The notes below the pieces were generated by a model. The model was not told the DNA's origin, made no database searches, and saw nothing but the letters and a program-made list of their open reading frames with translations. Both the position numbers and the translations under genes were made by a program. A DNA stretch of 64,000 bases from positions 1 through 64,000 of the forward strand of contig NZ_JAENHN010000066.1 in assembly GCF_016595795.1 (NCBI RefSeq), written 5' to 3'. The stretch is from Clostridium yunnanense (GTDB lineage Bacteria > Bacillota > Clostridia > Clostridiales > Clostridiaceae). Of the stretch, positions 1 to 8,410 are shown piece after piece (position 1 is the stretch's first letter; each line of letters begins with the position of its first letter).

Positions 1-35
1 TGCAAAGATTCTACTTTTAAATGATTTCTACCCAT
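1..35 (-). CDS. 5' end of an unidentified minus-strand gene
   Basis: A minus-strand ATG at 35 is preceded by GGAGAAAGGTGG-type Shine-Dalgarno sequence and opens a frame reading MGRNHLKVESL before the window ends. It lies 49 bases downstream of the nitrilase-family gene on the same strand, so the two may be co-transcribed. Eleven codons are too few for any functional call. Confidence 0.4.
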   Translation of the reverse strand, partial: MGRNHLKVESL

Positions 36-84
36 AATTCAACCACCTTTCTCCGTATGTTTAGTATTTGAAGAAAAATTGTGG

Positions 85-990
85 TTATTCAGTATAACTT
101 AAACTTAGACCTAGGATACCTATAGTGGCATTCAATAATTCAGAATAGGCTTTTATCTTACGAAAAGTATTGCCCATCATTTCGTGCTTTCTATAGGTTC
201 GTATTTTTTCTAAATCAAAGTCTGCTATAAACACATCTTCTGTTTCAGCATCTGCAAGGATGATTGTATTGTCGATAGGTATGCCGTTCTCATCCCAAGT
301 TATTGGACTAAAAGCGCAGGAGCAGCCTGCGTTTTTTCTTGGTGGGTTTGCCATCGCAACTCCAACCATATTTTCATAAGCTCTAGTTGATAGAGTTTGG
401 ATTCTTGGCTTCATGGACTCACAATCGTTTGGCACTAGTATTAATTCTGCCCCTTTTAACATAAGTATTCTTGCACTTTCAGGATATTCTCTATCGTAGC
501 ATATCATTACCCCAAGTTTGACTCCTTCGAATTCACATACCTTAAACTCATCACCTGACTCTATCATTCTCTCATCAGCGAAATCACAGGTATGCACTTT
601 ACTGTATTTCATTATTATTTCACCATCTCTATTTATAACGAATGCTGAGTTTTGAGGCTTTTTTACCCCTTTCGTGTAGGCTGTAATTACAATGCCTATA
701 TTTAAAAGTTTAGCAGCCTTACAAAATGTTTGAATATGCTCATTGTTCTCATCGATAGCTAAGTTATTCCATTCTTTAAATTCTGAGGTTTTCATAATTT
801 CTTTAGTGGAAAGGTTTTTATTTACTTTAGGAAACTCATATCCAGTAATCCAGCATTCAGGAAATAAAACAAGATCAGCCCCAAGCTCCTTTGCTTTTTT
901 CACTGCGCTTAAACCCTTATTTGTATTTAAGGTAATGTTATAAGGATCACGAGTTTCTTGTACAATTGCAATTCTAAATATTTTAGTCAT
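85..990 (-). CDS. carbon-nitrogen hydrolase (nitrilase superfamily)
   Basis: A 301-residue protein of the nitrilase/amidase superfamily, which hydrolyses C-N bonds in amides, carbamoyl compounds or nitriles in the cytoplasm. The catalytic triad is visible: Glu45 in VLFPECWITGY, Lys131 in KYSKVHTCDF and Cys164 in VMICYDREYP. The length is normal for a single-domain member. The Cys environment (CYDREYPE) resembles N-carbamoylputrescine amidase/beta-ureidopropionase-like members more than true nitrilases, but the substrate cannot be assigned. Another minus-strand gene begins just downstream. Confidence 0.85.
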   Translation of the reverse strand: MTKIFRIAIVQETRDPYNITLNTNKGLSAVKKAKELGADLVLFPECWITGYEFPKVNKNLSTKEIMKTSEFKEWNNLAIDENNEHIQTFCKAAKLLNIGIVITAYTKGVKKPQNSAFVINRDGEIIMKYSKVHTCDFADERMIESGDEFKVCEFEGVKLGVMICYDREYPESARILMLKGAELILVPNDCESMKPRIQTLSTRAYENMVGVAMANPPRKNAGCSCAFSPITWDENGIPIDNTIILADAETEDVFIADFDLEKIRTYRKHEMMGNTFRKIKAYSELLNATIGILGLSLSYTE

Positions 991-1058
991 GTTATAGCCC
1001 CCAATATAGCAAAAAGTTTTGTCAGATAAAATACTACATGTTGTGATATTCAGTAGAA

Positions 1059-1571
1059 CTATATTGAATTATAGTAAACTACTAAATCAGATTCTAATTT
1101 ATGCATATTATTGAATTTGTATATAGATACAAAGATACTACCTACTAAGATTAAAACAAAGAGTGTAATATATACCTTTTTTTGCGATTCATTCATCTTT
1201 GATTGTTTATCCAATATATTAGGAATCATATTGAATAGAAGCACTAAAGCTATAAGAGCATTAGATATAAGTGTTATTTTAGAGAGTTTCAATAATACAA
1301 TTGACTTTTGAAAACCGAGTAAAGTTTCTTCATTAATTTTATTTTGTTGTATGTTCTTTTTAGTCTCTTTTTCAGATAATGAAATATCATAGACAGGATG
1401 TTTAATGCCTGATTCCCCAACAAAGTCAAGCTTAAAGTAGTGCTTTCCAGTTTTTATTGTGGTTGCATTACCTTCTCTAGTTTCAATATGGAGTGAAAAA
1501 AAGCTGGAAGTAAAAAAAGCAACTGCAATAATAATAATTGATATTAATGATCTAATTCTAAATTTATTCAT
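1059..1571 (-). CDS. hypothetical membrane protein
   Basis: 170 residues, family not recognised. An N-terminal hydrophobic segment (about residues 8-26, ISIIIIAVAFFTSSFFSL) is followed by a polar, probably extracytoplasmic stretch (about 30-80). Two further transmembrane segments lie near 90-112 and 130-150. The ATG is preceded on the minus strand by a GGAGAA ribosome binding site. It is convergent with nothing and sits alone between the hydrolase and the acetyltransferase. Confidence 0.55.
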   Translation of the reverse strand: MNKFRIRSLISIIIIAVAFFTSSFFSLHIETREGNATTIKTGKHYFKLDFVGESGIKHPVYDISLSEKETKKNIQQNKINEETLLGFQKSIVLLKLSKITLISNALIALVLLFNMIPNILDKQSKMNESQKKVYITLFVLILVGSIFVSIYKFNNMHKLESDLVVYYNSI

Positions 1572-1974
1572 TTTTTCTCCTTAGCAATAATTATAATGTC
1601 ATTTGAAAATTACCTTAGTTATTTCTTATTGGTTAATACATATACCACAATAGCAGCTATTACATTGGGTCCCCAATAACGCAATTTATTTGTAATAATT
1701 TACTTTTATGTATAAGTATATTATATAGAAGATGATGATAGTTGTACATAATAATGTTGCTTATAATATAAAAGTGATTAAAAAGACTAGGAATAATTAA
1801 TATTTTTATATTTATTAGAAGCAGAATTTTAACTACATATGCTATAATTTTATATAAGATTTTAAGAAGAAAAGATAGCTATAAAAAACTTATTTTTCAT
1901 ATGCTCAAAATATGAAAGTTTTAGTGAGAATAGCATGGTGTAAAAATATTTGCATAAGAAAAAGGAGAATTAAA
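1572..1974. other. intergenic region, nothing recognised
   Basis: About 400 bases of AT-rich DNA between divergent genes. It must contain the promoters for both flanking genes. The open frame of the acetyltransferase extends back to an ATG at 1912, but that extension lacks a ribosome binding site and its residues (KNICIRKRR) do not look like the family's N-terminus. No repeat, RNA gene or operator was recognised. Confidence 0.4.
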
Positions 1975-2478
1975 GTGGAATTTCGTAGAACGGTTGAAGC
2001 AGATATAAGCAGTATAATGAATATTATAAAACAGGCACAAACTTACTTTAAGGAAAATGGAATAGATCAATGGCAGAATGGTTATCCAAATGAAGAGGTA
2101 ATAAAAAATGATATTGAAAATGAGCATAGCCATGTGCTTTTAAAGGATAATAATGTAGTTGGTACCGCAGCTATATCTTTTGATGGAGAGAAAACTTATG
2201 ATAATATCCATGAAGGACAATGGTTGAGTAACGATGCTTTTGCTGTGATACATAGAATAGCAGTAGATAATGAATATAAGGGGCTTGGGCTTTCGGCTAT
2301 AATAATTAAAGCTGTAGAAGAGCTTTGCATAAATAAAGGAGTTCATAGTATTAAAGTAGATACACATGAAGAGAATTTATCTATGCAGAGATTACTTAAG
2401 AAAAATGGATTTCAATATTGTGGAATAATTTATTTAGAAGATAAAAACAAACGAGTTGCTTTTGAAAAGGTGATATAA
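1975..2478 (+). CDS. GNAT family N-acetyltransferase
   Basis: About 167 residues of the GCN5-related acetyltransferase fold, transferring an acetyl group from acetyl-CoA to an amine. The acetyl-CoA loop is seen as IAVDNEYKGLGLSAII, followed by the usual C-terminal part (VDTHEENLSMQRLLKKNGF). I chose the GTG at 1975 because AAAGGAG lies at 1961-1967, and because VEFRRTVEADISSIM is the typical first strand and helix. An ATG at 1912 in the same frame lacks a ribosome binding site. The substrate is unknown. Confidence 0.85.
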   Translation: MEFRRTVEADISSIMNIIKQAQTYFKENGIDQWQNGYPNEEVIKNDIENEHSHVLLKDNNVVGTAAISFDGEKTYDNIHEGQWLSNDAFAVIHRIAVDNEYKGLGLSAIIIKAVEELCINKGVHSIKVDTHEENLSMQRLLKKNGFQYCGIIYLEDKNKRVAFEKVI

Positions 2479-2563
2479 TTATTTTGTAAATATATGGTCT
2501 AAACTGATGGGTGAGTTTATTAGGACAAGGTAATTTAGAAGTTATTTAAAAGGGGAGATAGTT

Positions 2564-2740
2564 ATGAGAAAGAGAGATATTCTAGCTGTAGCAGCCACAG
2601 CATTTTCAATGGGAGTGGTTTTGGGAGTTTTGATTTCACCAGCGAAGAATGGGTTTGGCAACAACACTTGGAATACTACAAATACTACTAATAATTATGG
2701 TGGAGCTAGGGTACAGAATATAAAGAATAAAACTAAGTAG
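2564..2740 (+). CDS. small YtxH-like protein
   Basis: A 58-codon gene with ATG at 2564 behind AAAGGGGAG. The N-terminus KRDILAVAATAFSMGVVLG followed by VLISPAKNG matches the YtxH pattern of a glycine-rich hydrophobic helix ending in a short 'PxxG' turn. The tail is rich in Asn and Thr. YtxH-type proteins are small membrane-associated proteins of poorly defined function, often stress-related. The similarity is judged by eye. Confidence 0.6.
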   Translation: MRKRDILAVAATAFSMGVVLGVLISPAKNGFGNNTWNTTNTTNNYGGARVQNIKNKTK

Positions 2741-2895
2741 TGATAAACATAGGAGGAAGTATGGAGTTCGTAAAGTCTATTTTCTTTAGTTTATGCTTCA
2801 TAAATTACGTATTATGTGATGATTGCATTAAATGTTAATCATAAGCAAATGATATTAGTATATTTACTATACTAAAGTCATTTGAGGTGCTTATT

Positions 2896-3969
2896 TTGTG
2901 GAGGGATTTATTTATTAATGTATGTATACTTGTTACAATACTCTTTACTGTAAGCCAAATATTTAAAGATACAGGAATTAACCCTAAATCACCAATAAAA
3001 CTTAGAATTTTATTAGGACTAATAGGTGGTGGCTCTACTTATATAATAATTAATTTTAGTTTTCATGTAACAAATAAAGTTATTTTAGATTTTAGGCACT
3101 TAATAGAAATTTTGGTGGCAGTGTTTGGGGGGATTATTCCAGCGCTTATTACTGGTATAATTACTTCAACTTATAGACTTGTATATATAGGAATAAGCTA
3201 TGAATCTATTATATCTTCTATTGCTATACTGATGGTTTCTATAGGTTGTGGATTTATTTCTATGAGTAAAACAAATATGCACTTGAAGCCAACTGCTATG
3301 TTTATATACTCATTAGTTGTAAGAAGTACTGTTCTTTATTTACTTATACCAAATAAAAATTATGCTTTTCAAGTAATAATAATGTTATATATATCTTCAA
3401 TAATAGCAGGCCTGTTAATAGGATATCTAGTTAAATACCTAGTTACATCTCATAATATGATACTTCGATTGAAATATGAGGCTAACAGAGATTTTTTAAC
3501 AGGGCTAAACAATACAAGATACTTTGATACTAAATATAATGATTTAATAAAAGAGGCTGTCAAAAAGAATAATAGCATAGCTATGTTTATTATAGATATA
3601 GATCATTTTAAAAGCGTAAATGATACCTATGGACATAATGTAGGTGACGAAGTATTGAGAAGTATTGGAACATTACTAATTAATAGATCTGAAGCCATAG
3701 ATATTGTATCTAGAATCGGTGGAGAAGAGTTTGTAGTAATTATTAATAATATAAAAGTAAACAGAGCTATTGAAATTGCTGGTTATATAAGAAAATCAGT
3801 GGAAGAAACAAAATTCTTTCTATCTTGTGGGAAGTATATAAATATTACAGTTTCAATTGGCGTTGCTATTTATCCTGATACAGAGAAAAATATTGAGAAT
3901 CTAAAAGATACAGCAGATACAAAACTGTATGAGGCAAAACATACTGGAAGAAACAAGGTTTGCATATAG
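2896..3969 (+). CDS. membrane-bound diguanylate cyclase (5TMR-LYT sensor plus GGDEF)
   Basis: About 357 residues. The first 190 form five or six transmembrane segments, with DFRHLIEILVAVFGG and an Arg-containing TSTYRLVYIG segment typical of the LytS/YhcK 5TM receptor. The C-terminal domain is a diguanylate cyclase making cyclic di-GMP from two GTP, with active-site loop GGEEF and substrate motifs FIIDIDHFKSVNDTYGH. The usual product-inhibition site (RxxD, ending five residues before the GG) reads EAID here, so its Arg is missing. The open frame begins at GTG 2887, but GAGGTG at 2884-2889 is ideally spaced for the TTG at 2896, which I prefer. Confidence 0.85.
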   Translation: MWRDLFINVCILVTILFTVSQIFKDTGINPKSPIKLRILLGLIGGGSTYIIINFSFHVTNKVILDFRHLIEILVAVFGGIIPALITGIITSTYRLVYIGISYESIISSIAILMVSIGCGFISMSKTNMHLKPTAMFIYSLVVRSTVLYLLIPNKNYAFQVIIMLYISSIIAGLLIGYLVKYLVTSHNMILRLKYEANRDFLTGLNNTRYFDTKYNDLIKEAVKKNNSIAMFIIDIDHFKSVNDTYGHNVGDEVLRSIGTLLINRSEAIDIVSRIGGEEFVVIINNIKVNRAIEIAGYIRKSVEETKFFLSCGKYINITVSIGVAIYPDTEKNIENLKDTADTKLYEAKHTGRNKVCI

Positions 3970-3980
3970 AGAATTTCACG

Positions 3981-4018
3981 TTACAGTGCTATTTCATTTG
4001 AAGTACTGTAATTTTTTT
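3981..4018 (+). terminator. rho-independent terminator after the diguanylate cyclase gene
   Basis: The inverted repeat TTACAGT / ACTGTAA (3981-3987 with 4005-4011) is followed directly by a run of Ts, 12 bases after the stop codon. Confidence 0.75.
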
Positions 4019-4188
4019 ATAGTCATAATTTAATGTAGCATAATAGATAAAGGAAATAAAAGTATAATTATTACAATATATGTTATAATCAATGGAGAAG
4101 TAAAAGATAGTATCTAGTAGTTTTATACACTTGATGAAACATAAGTCTAGTAGTATTAAAAATGAATAGTTAAAAGGGAGGAATATAA

Positions 4189-4545
4189 GTGAAAAAAAGG
4201 ACAAAGTATATTTTAATTGTCTTTGCAATCGTACTTTTAATGATAGCATGTTACGTGTTTTTTATACGAATTGATAAATATACTTATAATAGGGATACAA
4301 ATACAATAGAAAAGGACGGCATTGAATATGTTCGTTCTAATAGTTTACCAAGTAGATTTCTTGATAAAGAAAATAAAACAATTGGCAAAATAAAAGGTAG
4401 TGATTTTGAATCTCAAGAAAGGTGGGTAGTAAAAATAAAGGGTATTGATGAACACGAAATGTTTCTTGTAACAGGTTTAATGAATCAGGAATTATTTATT
4501 AGATCAGATAAGGTTGAGGAGTTTAACAAAACCTTACTAAAGTAA
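4189..4545 (+). CDS. hypothetical exported or membrane-anchored protein
   Basis: 118 residues, family not recognised. GTG start at 4189 with GGGAGG upstream. A basic N-terminus precedes a hydrophobic segment (about 7-26, ILIVFAIVLLMIACYVFF), which could be an anchor or a weak lipoprotein signal (MIAC). The remaining 90 residues are polar and beta-rich in appearance. It lies 53 bases before the broken gene at 4599, suggesting an original operon of small surface proteins. Confidence 0.55.
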   Translation: MKKRTKYILIVFAIVLLMIACYVFFIRIDKYTYNRDTNTIEKDGIEYVRSNSLPSRFLDKENKTIGKIKGSDFESQERWVVKIKGIDEHEMFLVTGLMNQELFIRSDKVEEFNKTLLK

Positions 4546-4598
4546 TTATAAATCGTAAAATTTTTAGCGAGAAACAATTTCGGAAATGAGGAAGATAA

Positions 4599-5075
4599 TT
4601 GAAAAAAATAAAACTTATCTTAATAGGATTTATACTAATAAGTATTTCACTTGGGATTTTTGCATACGTTAAACAAAAGAATAGTAATGATGCACAAATT
4701 AGGCTAGCAGATAGTAAGTTTAGGGACAGTCTATCATTAGCTAGCACTGGTTTTGCAATTGATTATGACAAAATAGATGACGAAAGTAAGGTGCAATACT
4801 ACATATAAACATCTTCCAGTCTTTATACGGCAATAAATATTATTGATATGACATCCTATAAAGAGGCCAAAAATAGAAATGCGTTAGGAGAAGCAATATA
4901 TAATTTATATTTATGTATGACACGTGATTATTCAAGAAAAGAAATACTTAGAGATAATAATATGACTATTATCTTTAAGTGTCTAGCAAAAATATCTAAT
5001 GATCCTGAAGATGAAGAAGACTGTAAGAGGATTTCTAAGCTTACAGGTGATTTATATTTTAACAATAATAAGTAG
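4599..5075 (+). pseudogene. membrane-anchored hypothetical protein, interrupted by one nonsense codon
   Basis: Reads as one frame from TTG 4599 (GAGGAAG upstream) to the stop at 5073-5075, except for a single in-frame TAA at 4806-4808. The part before the stop has an N-terminal transmembrane helix. The part after it (from TSSSLYTAINIIDMTSY) runs on with no frame change. The whole layout aligns by eye with the intact gene at 12171-12650, for example ADSKF/ADSEF, DNNMTIIFKCLAKI/KNDLTILLPTLKKI and NDPEDEEDCKRI/ENPLDEVSTKEL. This is most simply one gene killed by a point mutation. Readthrough or a sequencing error are alternatives. Confidence 0.7.
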
Positions 5076-5100
5076 GTCTCGATATGAAAATATTTCGACT

Positions 5101-5275
5101 TAACTTGTGAAACTTAGAATACGAACAATGCTTTTTGAAAACTTAATGATGCGGTGTAGAAAATAATATTAAACCCTTCAAGTAGCTATATAAGGCATGG
5201 AATAACTTGGTTATAGGTGGTATAATTACAAGTATTTAAGTCAAGATAAGTAAGTTACTGTTTATCAAAATAATT
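5101..5275 (+). repeat. repeated leader, copy A
   Basis: The first 70 or so bases closely match 7273-7345, sharing TAACTTGTGAAA, TTAGAATAC, AATGCT(C/T)TTTGAAAA and ATGCGGTG. The following part is more diverged, but both copies end with GGTATAATTA, an extended -10 promoter element, 60-90 bases before the gene. Each copy sits upstream of an unrelated gene. TGCTYTTTGAAAA resembles an antitermination boxA of rRNA leaders. Confidence 0.6.
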
Positions 5276-5292
5276 ATGATGGAGATGATTTA

Positions 5293-5631
5293 ATGGTACT
5301 TTTTCGCCCTGTCGGTAAAGCAGAGTTGGAATTGATAGAAAAGGCTAATTATACTGAATTTCCACCCAGATTACCTCAACAACCTATCTTTTACCCAGTT
5401 CTTAATCAGAAATATGCAGAGGAGATAGCTCAACGATGGAATACAGGAGATATAAATTCCCAATACAAGGGATATGTTCTGAAATTTGAAATTGATGATA
5501 CATACATTTCTCAATTTGAAGTACAAACTGTAGGTAATAGGCATCATCAAGAACTATGGATTCCAGCAGAGGAATTAGAAAACTTTAATAACTATATTAT
5601 TGGAAAAATTCAGGTTGTTAATGAATTTTAG
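5293..5631 (+). CDS. conserved small protein of the 'MxLFRPVG...PPRLPxQPIFYPV' family
   Basis: 112 residues. The conserved block FRPVGKAELELIEK, then FPPRLPQQPIFYPVLN and YAEEIAQRWN is one I recognise from a widespread small bacterial family, sometimes labelled ADP-ribosylation/crystallin J1. The biochemical role is not established, and the label should not be read as an enzyme call. ATG at 5293 follows TGGAGATGA. The gene is enclosed by the leader repeat (5101-5275) and trailer repeat (5684-5800), which also frame the hydrolase gene at 7480. Confidence 0.7.
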   Translation: MVLFRPVGKAELELIEKANYTEFPPRLPQQPIFYPVLNQKYAEEIAQRWNTGDINSQYKGYVLKFEIDDTYISQFEVQTVGNRHHQELWIPAEELENFNNYIIGKIQVVNEF

Positions 5632-5683
5632 TAACTTGTTTCAAGTGGTTCTTTATAAAAACTAATTTACAGTTCTCTTTTTT

Positions 5684-5800
5684 AACGTCACATAAAAAAC
5701 GAATACTTAATTAAAACACTGCATTATTCACAATTGAGTTTTTGCAGTGTTTTTACGTAGCATTACAAGAATAGTTTAACATAAGTGATAAAAATAGATT
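5684..5800 (+). repeat. repeated trailer with terminator, copy A
   Basis: Matches 8411-8530: both have ACGTCACATAAA, then AAAACAC(T/C)GCATTATTCA, AATTGAG and TGCAGTGTTTTT. The core is a hairpin, AAAACACTGCA (5713-5723) against TGCAGTGTTTT (5743-5753), ending in Ts, so it probably terminates the preceding gene. Part of it is also the reverse complement of the leader repeat (ATGCGGTG context), so leader and trailer form imperfect inverted repeats around the gene. Confidence 0.65.
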
Positions 5801-5893
5801 GAAGTATAGATATTAAGATGTTTCTTTCAGCATGAAAGATGTATGACTTAAAAATATTGAAAATATAGATTATTATAATAGAAAGGAGCAGAG

Positions 5894-6193
5894 ATTATAG
5901 ATAAGAAATTAATATCACAAATCATAAGAAAGAATTTATATATTTTAGTTTTTACAGCAATAGTAACTTTATCTTTCATGAGAGAAATCAATCAAGCTCT
6001 TTACACTCCGATTGATATGGGAGTCTTAAGTATGAGTAGTATTAAGTACAGTATACTTTCTATGAAGACTGGTGTTGTACAGGGGAGTTTTAGTAAAATA
6101 TATACTATATATAATTATCCGTTGATACCTTTGTTTTTTGGAGTAATATATAATATTTACTTTTTGATTAAGGTTTATAAAGATAAAAATTAG
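5894..6193 (+). CDS. small two-helix membrane protein, apparent AUU start
   Basis: 99 residues if started at ATT 5894. AAAGGAG sits at 5882-5888, five bases before that ATT, and an in-frame TAG lies just upstream at 5879. No ATG, GTG or TTG occurs in frame before ATG 5978, which lies inside the first hydrophobic helix (NLYILVFTAIVTLSF). The second helix is near the C-terminus (IPLFFGVIYNIYFLI). The family is not recognised. Either initiation is at AUU, or a normal start codon was mutated and the gene is dying. An XRE regulator follows about 100 bases later. Confidence 0.5.
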   Translation: MIDKKLISQIIRKNLYILVFTAIVTLSFMREINQALYTPIDMGVLSMSSIKYSILSMKTGVVQGSFSKIYTIYNYPLIPLFFGVIYNIYFLIKVYKDKN

Positions 6194-6290
6194 TGTTGCA
6201 ACTGGCAGTTGCTAAGATTCAAGGTTTGTTTGGTAGCCTATAATTAGCTGCGTTGTTATGATAAGACCATAAAAATAAGGAGGTCCTATT

Positions 6291-6974
6291 ATGAGCTTAG
6301 GCAAAAAAATACAGGAACTAAGAAAACAAAATAATTTATCACAAGAACAGTTAGCAGAAAAACTTTTAGTGTCAAGACAGGCTGTTTCTAAATGGGAGTT
6401 AGATCAATCTGTTCCAGATACGGACAAGGTAATACTATTGAGTGATTTATTTAAAATCTCAACTGATTATTTACTTCGTAAAGATATAAATATTTCTTTA
6501 CCTCAAAGCTTGAAGGAAAATCTTAATGAAAAGAGCATAGTGCTGGATACCTATAAACAGTTTCTTGGGAGATGGGTAAAGATCTTTTTAGATGATAAGG
6601 TATACGAAGGTATCTACGAGACTGCAATAATTGCTATGGACAATGATTATATTATGTTCCAAGATAAGAAAAGTAAAAGAGGAATTGTAGCTATTGAAAG
6701 TATAATATCAGTTAGCGATGCAGATATATACAAAAGAAAACAAGATAATATACCAGAGGTGACTTTACAAGAAGAAACAGGCACGGCTTTACTTGAATAT
6801 TTTAAAGGAAAGCGTTGTAAGATACGATTTAAGTGCAAGTCAATTTTTACTAAGCCACAAGGGTACTTTGATGTATTAGTTGAGCGAATAACATGTGATG
6901 AAGTTTGTATAGATAGTAAGGGTAGCAAAAGTATCATAAAGCTAGATAGGATTCTTTTCATTGAAGAAAGATAA
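6291..6974 (+). CDS. XRE-family transcriptional regulator with unusual C-terminal domain
   Basis: 227 residues. Residues 1-65 are a classical lambda-repressor/Cro helix-turn-helix (IQELRKQNNLSQEQLAEKL, then VSRQAVSKWELDQSVPD). Residues 80-227 are a beta-rich domain that I do not recognise, perhaps ligand-sensing, containing two similar-looking segments (WVKIFLDDKVYEGIYE and CKIRFKCKSIFTKPQGYF). ATG 6291 is preceded by AAGGAGG. A terminator hairpin follows at 7045. Confidence 0.8.
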   Translation: MSLGKKIQELRKQNNLSQEQLAEKLLVSRQAVSKWELDQSVPDTDKVILLSDLFKISTDYLLRKDINISLPQSLKENLNEKSIVLDTYKQFLGRWVKIFLDDKVYEGIYETAIIAMDNDYIMFQDKKSKRGIVAIESIISVSDADIYKRKQDNIPEVTLQEETGTALLEYFKGKRCKIRFKCKSIFTKPQGYFDVLVERITCDEVCIDSKGSKSIIKLDRILFIEER

Positions 6975-7044
6975 AGATTTGATTATCATAGATTGAAGTT
7001 AAGTTATACATGTAAGTTAAAATCTATAAAGATACTGTAATAAT

Positions 7045-7078
7045 AAGCATAGTTTGAAAGAACTATGCTTAAATGTTT
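7045..7078 (+). terminator. terminator hairpin after the XRE regulator
   Basis: Perfect 10-bp stem AAGCATAGTT (7045-7054) with AACTATGCTT (7061-7070), loop TGAAAG, followed by AAATGTTTT. The same stem recurs at 8534-8561 after the alpha/beta hydrolase and recombinase genes. Confidence 0.6.
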
Positions 7079-7095
7079 TATATGAAAATAAAAAT

Positions 7096-7132
7096 CACAG
7101 GACATATTAAAGCTTTTAACTTTTGTCCTGTG
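7096..7132. repeat. inverted repeat, role unknown
   Basis: CACAGGACA (7096-7104) is exactly complementary to TGTCCTGTG (7124-7132) across a 19-base loop, in otherwise non-coding DNA. It is not followed by a T run on the plus strand. It may be a remnant of a mobile element end. Confidence 0.35.
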
Positions 7133-7272
7133 AATCCCAAAATTCTTAGGAGGTATTGGGATGTGCTACTAAGATTATTGGCTATTTTTTTATTGTATAT
7201 TCAAATTGGTTATGAAATTTTAAAAAGAATTACGGTTGGTTATTTTGTATGTATTATGAAAAAAAGACGATG

Positions 7273-7460
7273 TAACTTGTGAAATTTAGAATACAATTAA
7301 TGCTCTTTGAAAATTGAATAATGCGGTGAAAAGATTATTTTAAAACATTCTTCAGTCTGCGGTTTTCTTAGAGCTTATTGGCATTATATGGTATAATTAA
7401 CAGTAATTAATACAGAGTAGTAATTTAAAGCGAAAGTTCCTTATATATCAAGAAACTTAA
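7273..7460 (+). repeat. repeated leader, copy B
   Basis: Second copy of the leader at 5101-5275, here preceding the alpha/beta hydrolase gene. It contains TGCTCTTTGAAAATTGAATA, very like the boxA/spacer sequence found around clostridial rRNA genes, then ATGCGGTG, and finally ATGGTATAATTAA, a TGnTATAAT extended -10 promoter. Confidence 0.6.
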
Positions 7461-7479
7461 ATGAGAAAGGCTGATAGTT

Positions 7480-8349
7480 ATGAAGGAATTAGATTTGGAA
7501 TATAAGATTATTGGTAAAGGCAAAACTGTACTTATAATAGAAACAGGAATAGGCAGTTCATTCTATGATTGGTTTTCTATTGTACAAAAGCTAAAAGAAG
7601 ATTTTACTATTGTTTTATATCATAGATGTGGCTATGGGAATAGCCAAGTTCCCATAACCTCACGAACGACAAAGAATATTGCAGAAGAGCTAAATTGTCT
7701 TTTAGATAAGATAGAGATAAAAGAGAAATTTATATTAATTGGACATTCTTTTGGAGGATTATGTGTACAACATTATGCAAAATTGTATCCTCACAGGTTA
7801 AAAGGTATAATGTTAATTGACTCTACTTCATTTAATTTCAAACAGCTGTACAATCTTGACACACCTGTGATGAACTCTCTAATTGCATTAGATAGTATGA
7901 TAGAGAGTAATATTAATTCTTCAAAGAAATCAAAAGAGGAATTAAAGCAACAGAATAGCAACATAATTTCGGCCTATGAAAATCGTTTAAGTGATACAGA
8001 CATGAAATCTGTAGAAGAGTTTTTCTCGAATTCCACGCTTCATAAAACTATTGCAGACGAATTTCAAAATTGGGATAAAGATAGTGATGAAATTAAGAGT
8101 GTTACTGAGTTTCCTAATATTCCACTTATAGTAATATCAAGAGATAGTAAGGTAGCTGAAAGAGGATGGGTGAAATATGGTATTCCAGAGGGCGAAGCCA
8201 TTTTATATGAAAATGAGTGGCGTAAATTACAAAGTGAGTTATCAAAACTTTCAAATCAAGGAAGATTAATAATCGCTGGAAATAGTGACCATGAGATATA
8301 CATAGATAGACCTGATATTGTAAACCATTATTTAAAAACACTACTATAA
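7480..8349 (+). CDS. alpha/beta hydrolase
   Basis: 289 residues of the alpha/beta hydrolase fold. The nucleophile elbow is GHSFGG with Ser90. The oxyanion region ETGIGSSFYDW is near residue 21. A C-terminal His in NSDHEIYIDRP completes the triad, with the acid probably in VISRDSK. The segment 110-200 is a helical cap. Substrate unknown; esterase, lipase or haloperoxidase-like activities all occur in the family. ATG 7480 follows GAAAGGCTGATAGTT. It is flanked by the repeated leader and trailer, like a cassette. Confidence 0.85.
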   Translation: MKELDLEYKIIGKGKTVLIIETGIGSSFYDWFSIVQKLKEDFTIVLYHRCGYGNSQVPITSRTTKNIAEELNCLLDKIEIKEKFILIGHSFGGLCVQHYAKLYPHRLKGIMLIDSTSFNFKQLYNLDTPVMNSLIALDSMIESNINSSKKSKEELKQQNSNIISAYENRLSDTDMKSVEEFFSNSTLHKTIADEFQNWDKDSDEIKSVTEFPNIPLIVISRDSKVAERGWVKYGIPEGEAILYENEWRKLQSELSKLSNQGRLIIAGNSDHEIYIDRPDIVNHYLKTLL

Positions 8350-8410
8350 TACAAGGGCTTTTAAGTAATAAGTGTATATTGACTTGAATTGTTTGCTTCA
8401 CATTTTTCTA

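Noticed and set aside
1912-1974. 21-residue N-terminal extension of the GNAT acetyltransferase
   Set aside because: No ribosome binding site at 1912. GTG 1975 has AAAGGAG and gives the normal family N-terminus.
7073-7282. 69-codon plus-strand open frame with a hydrophobic middle
   Set aside because: No ribosome binding site. It begins in a terminator tail, covers an inverted repeat and runs into the repeated leader.
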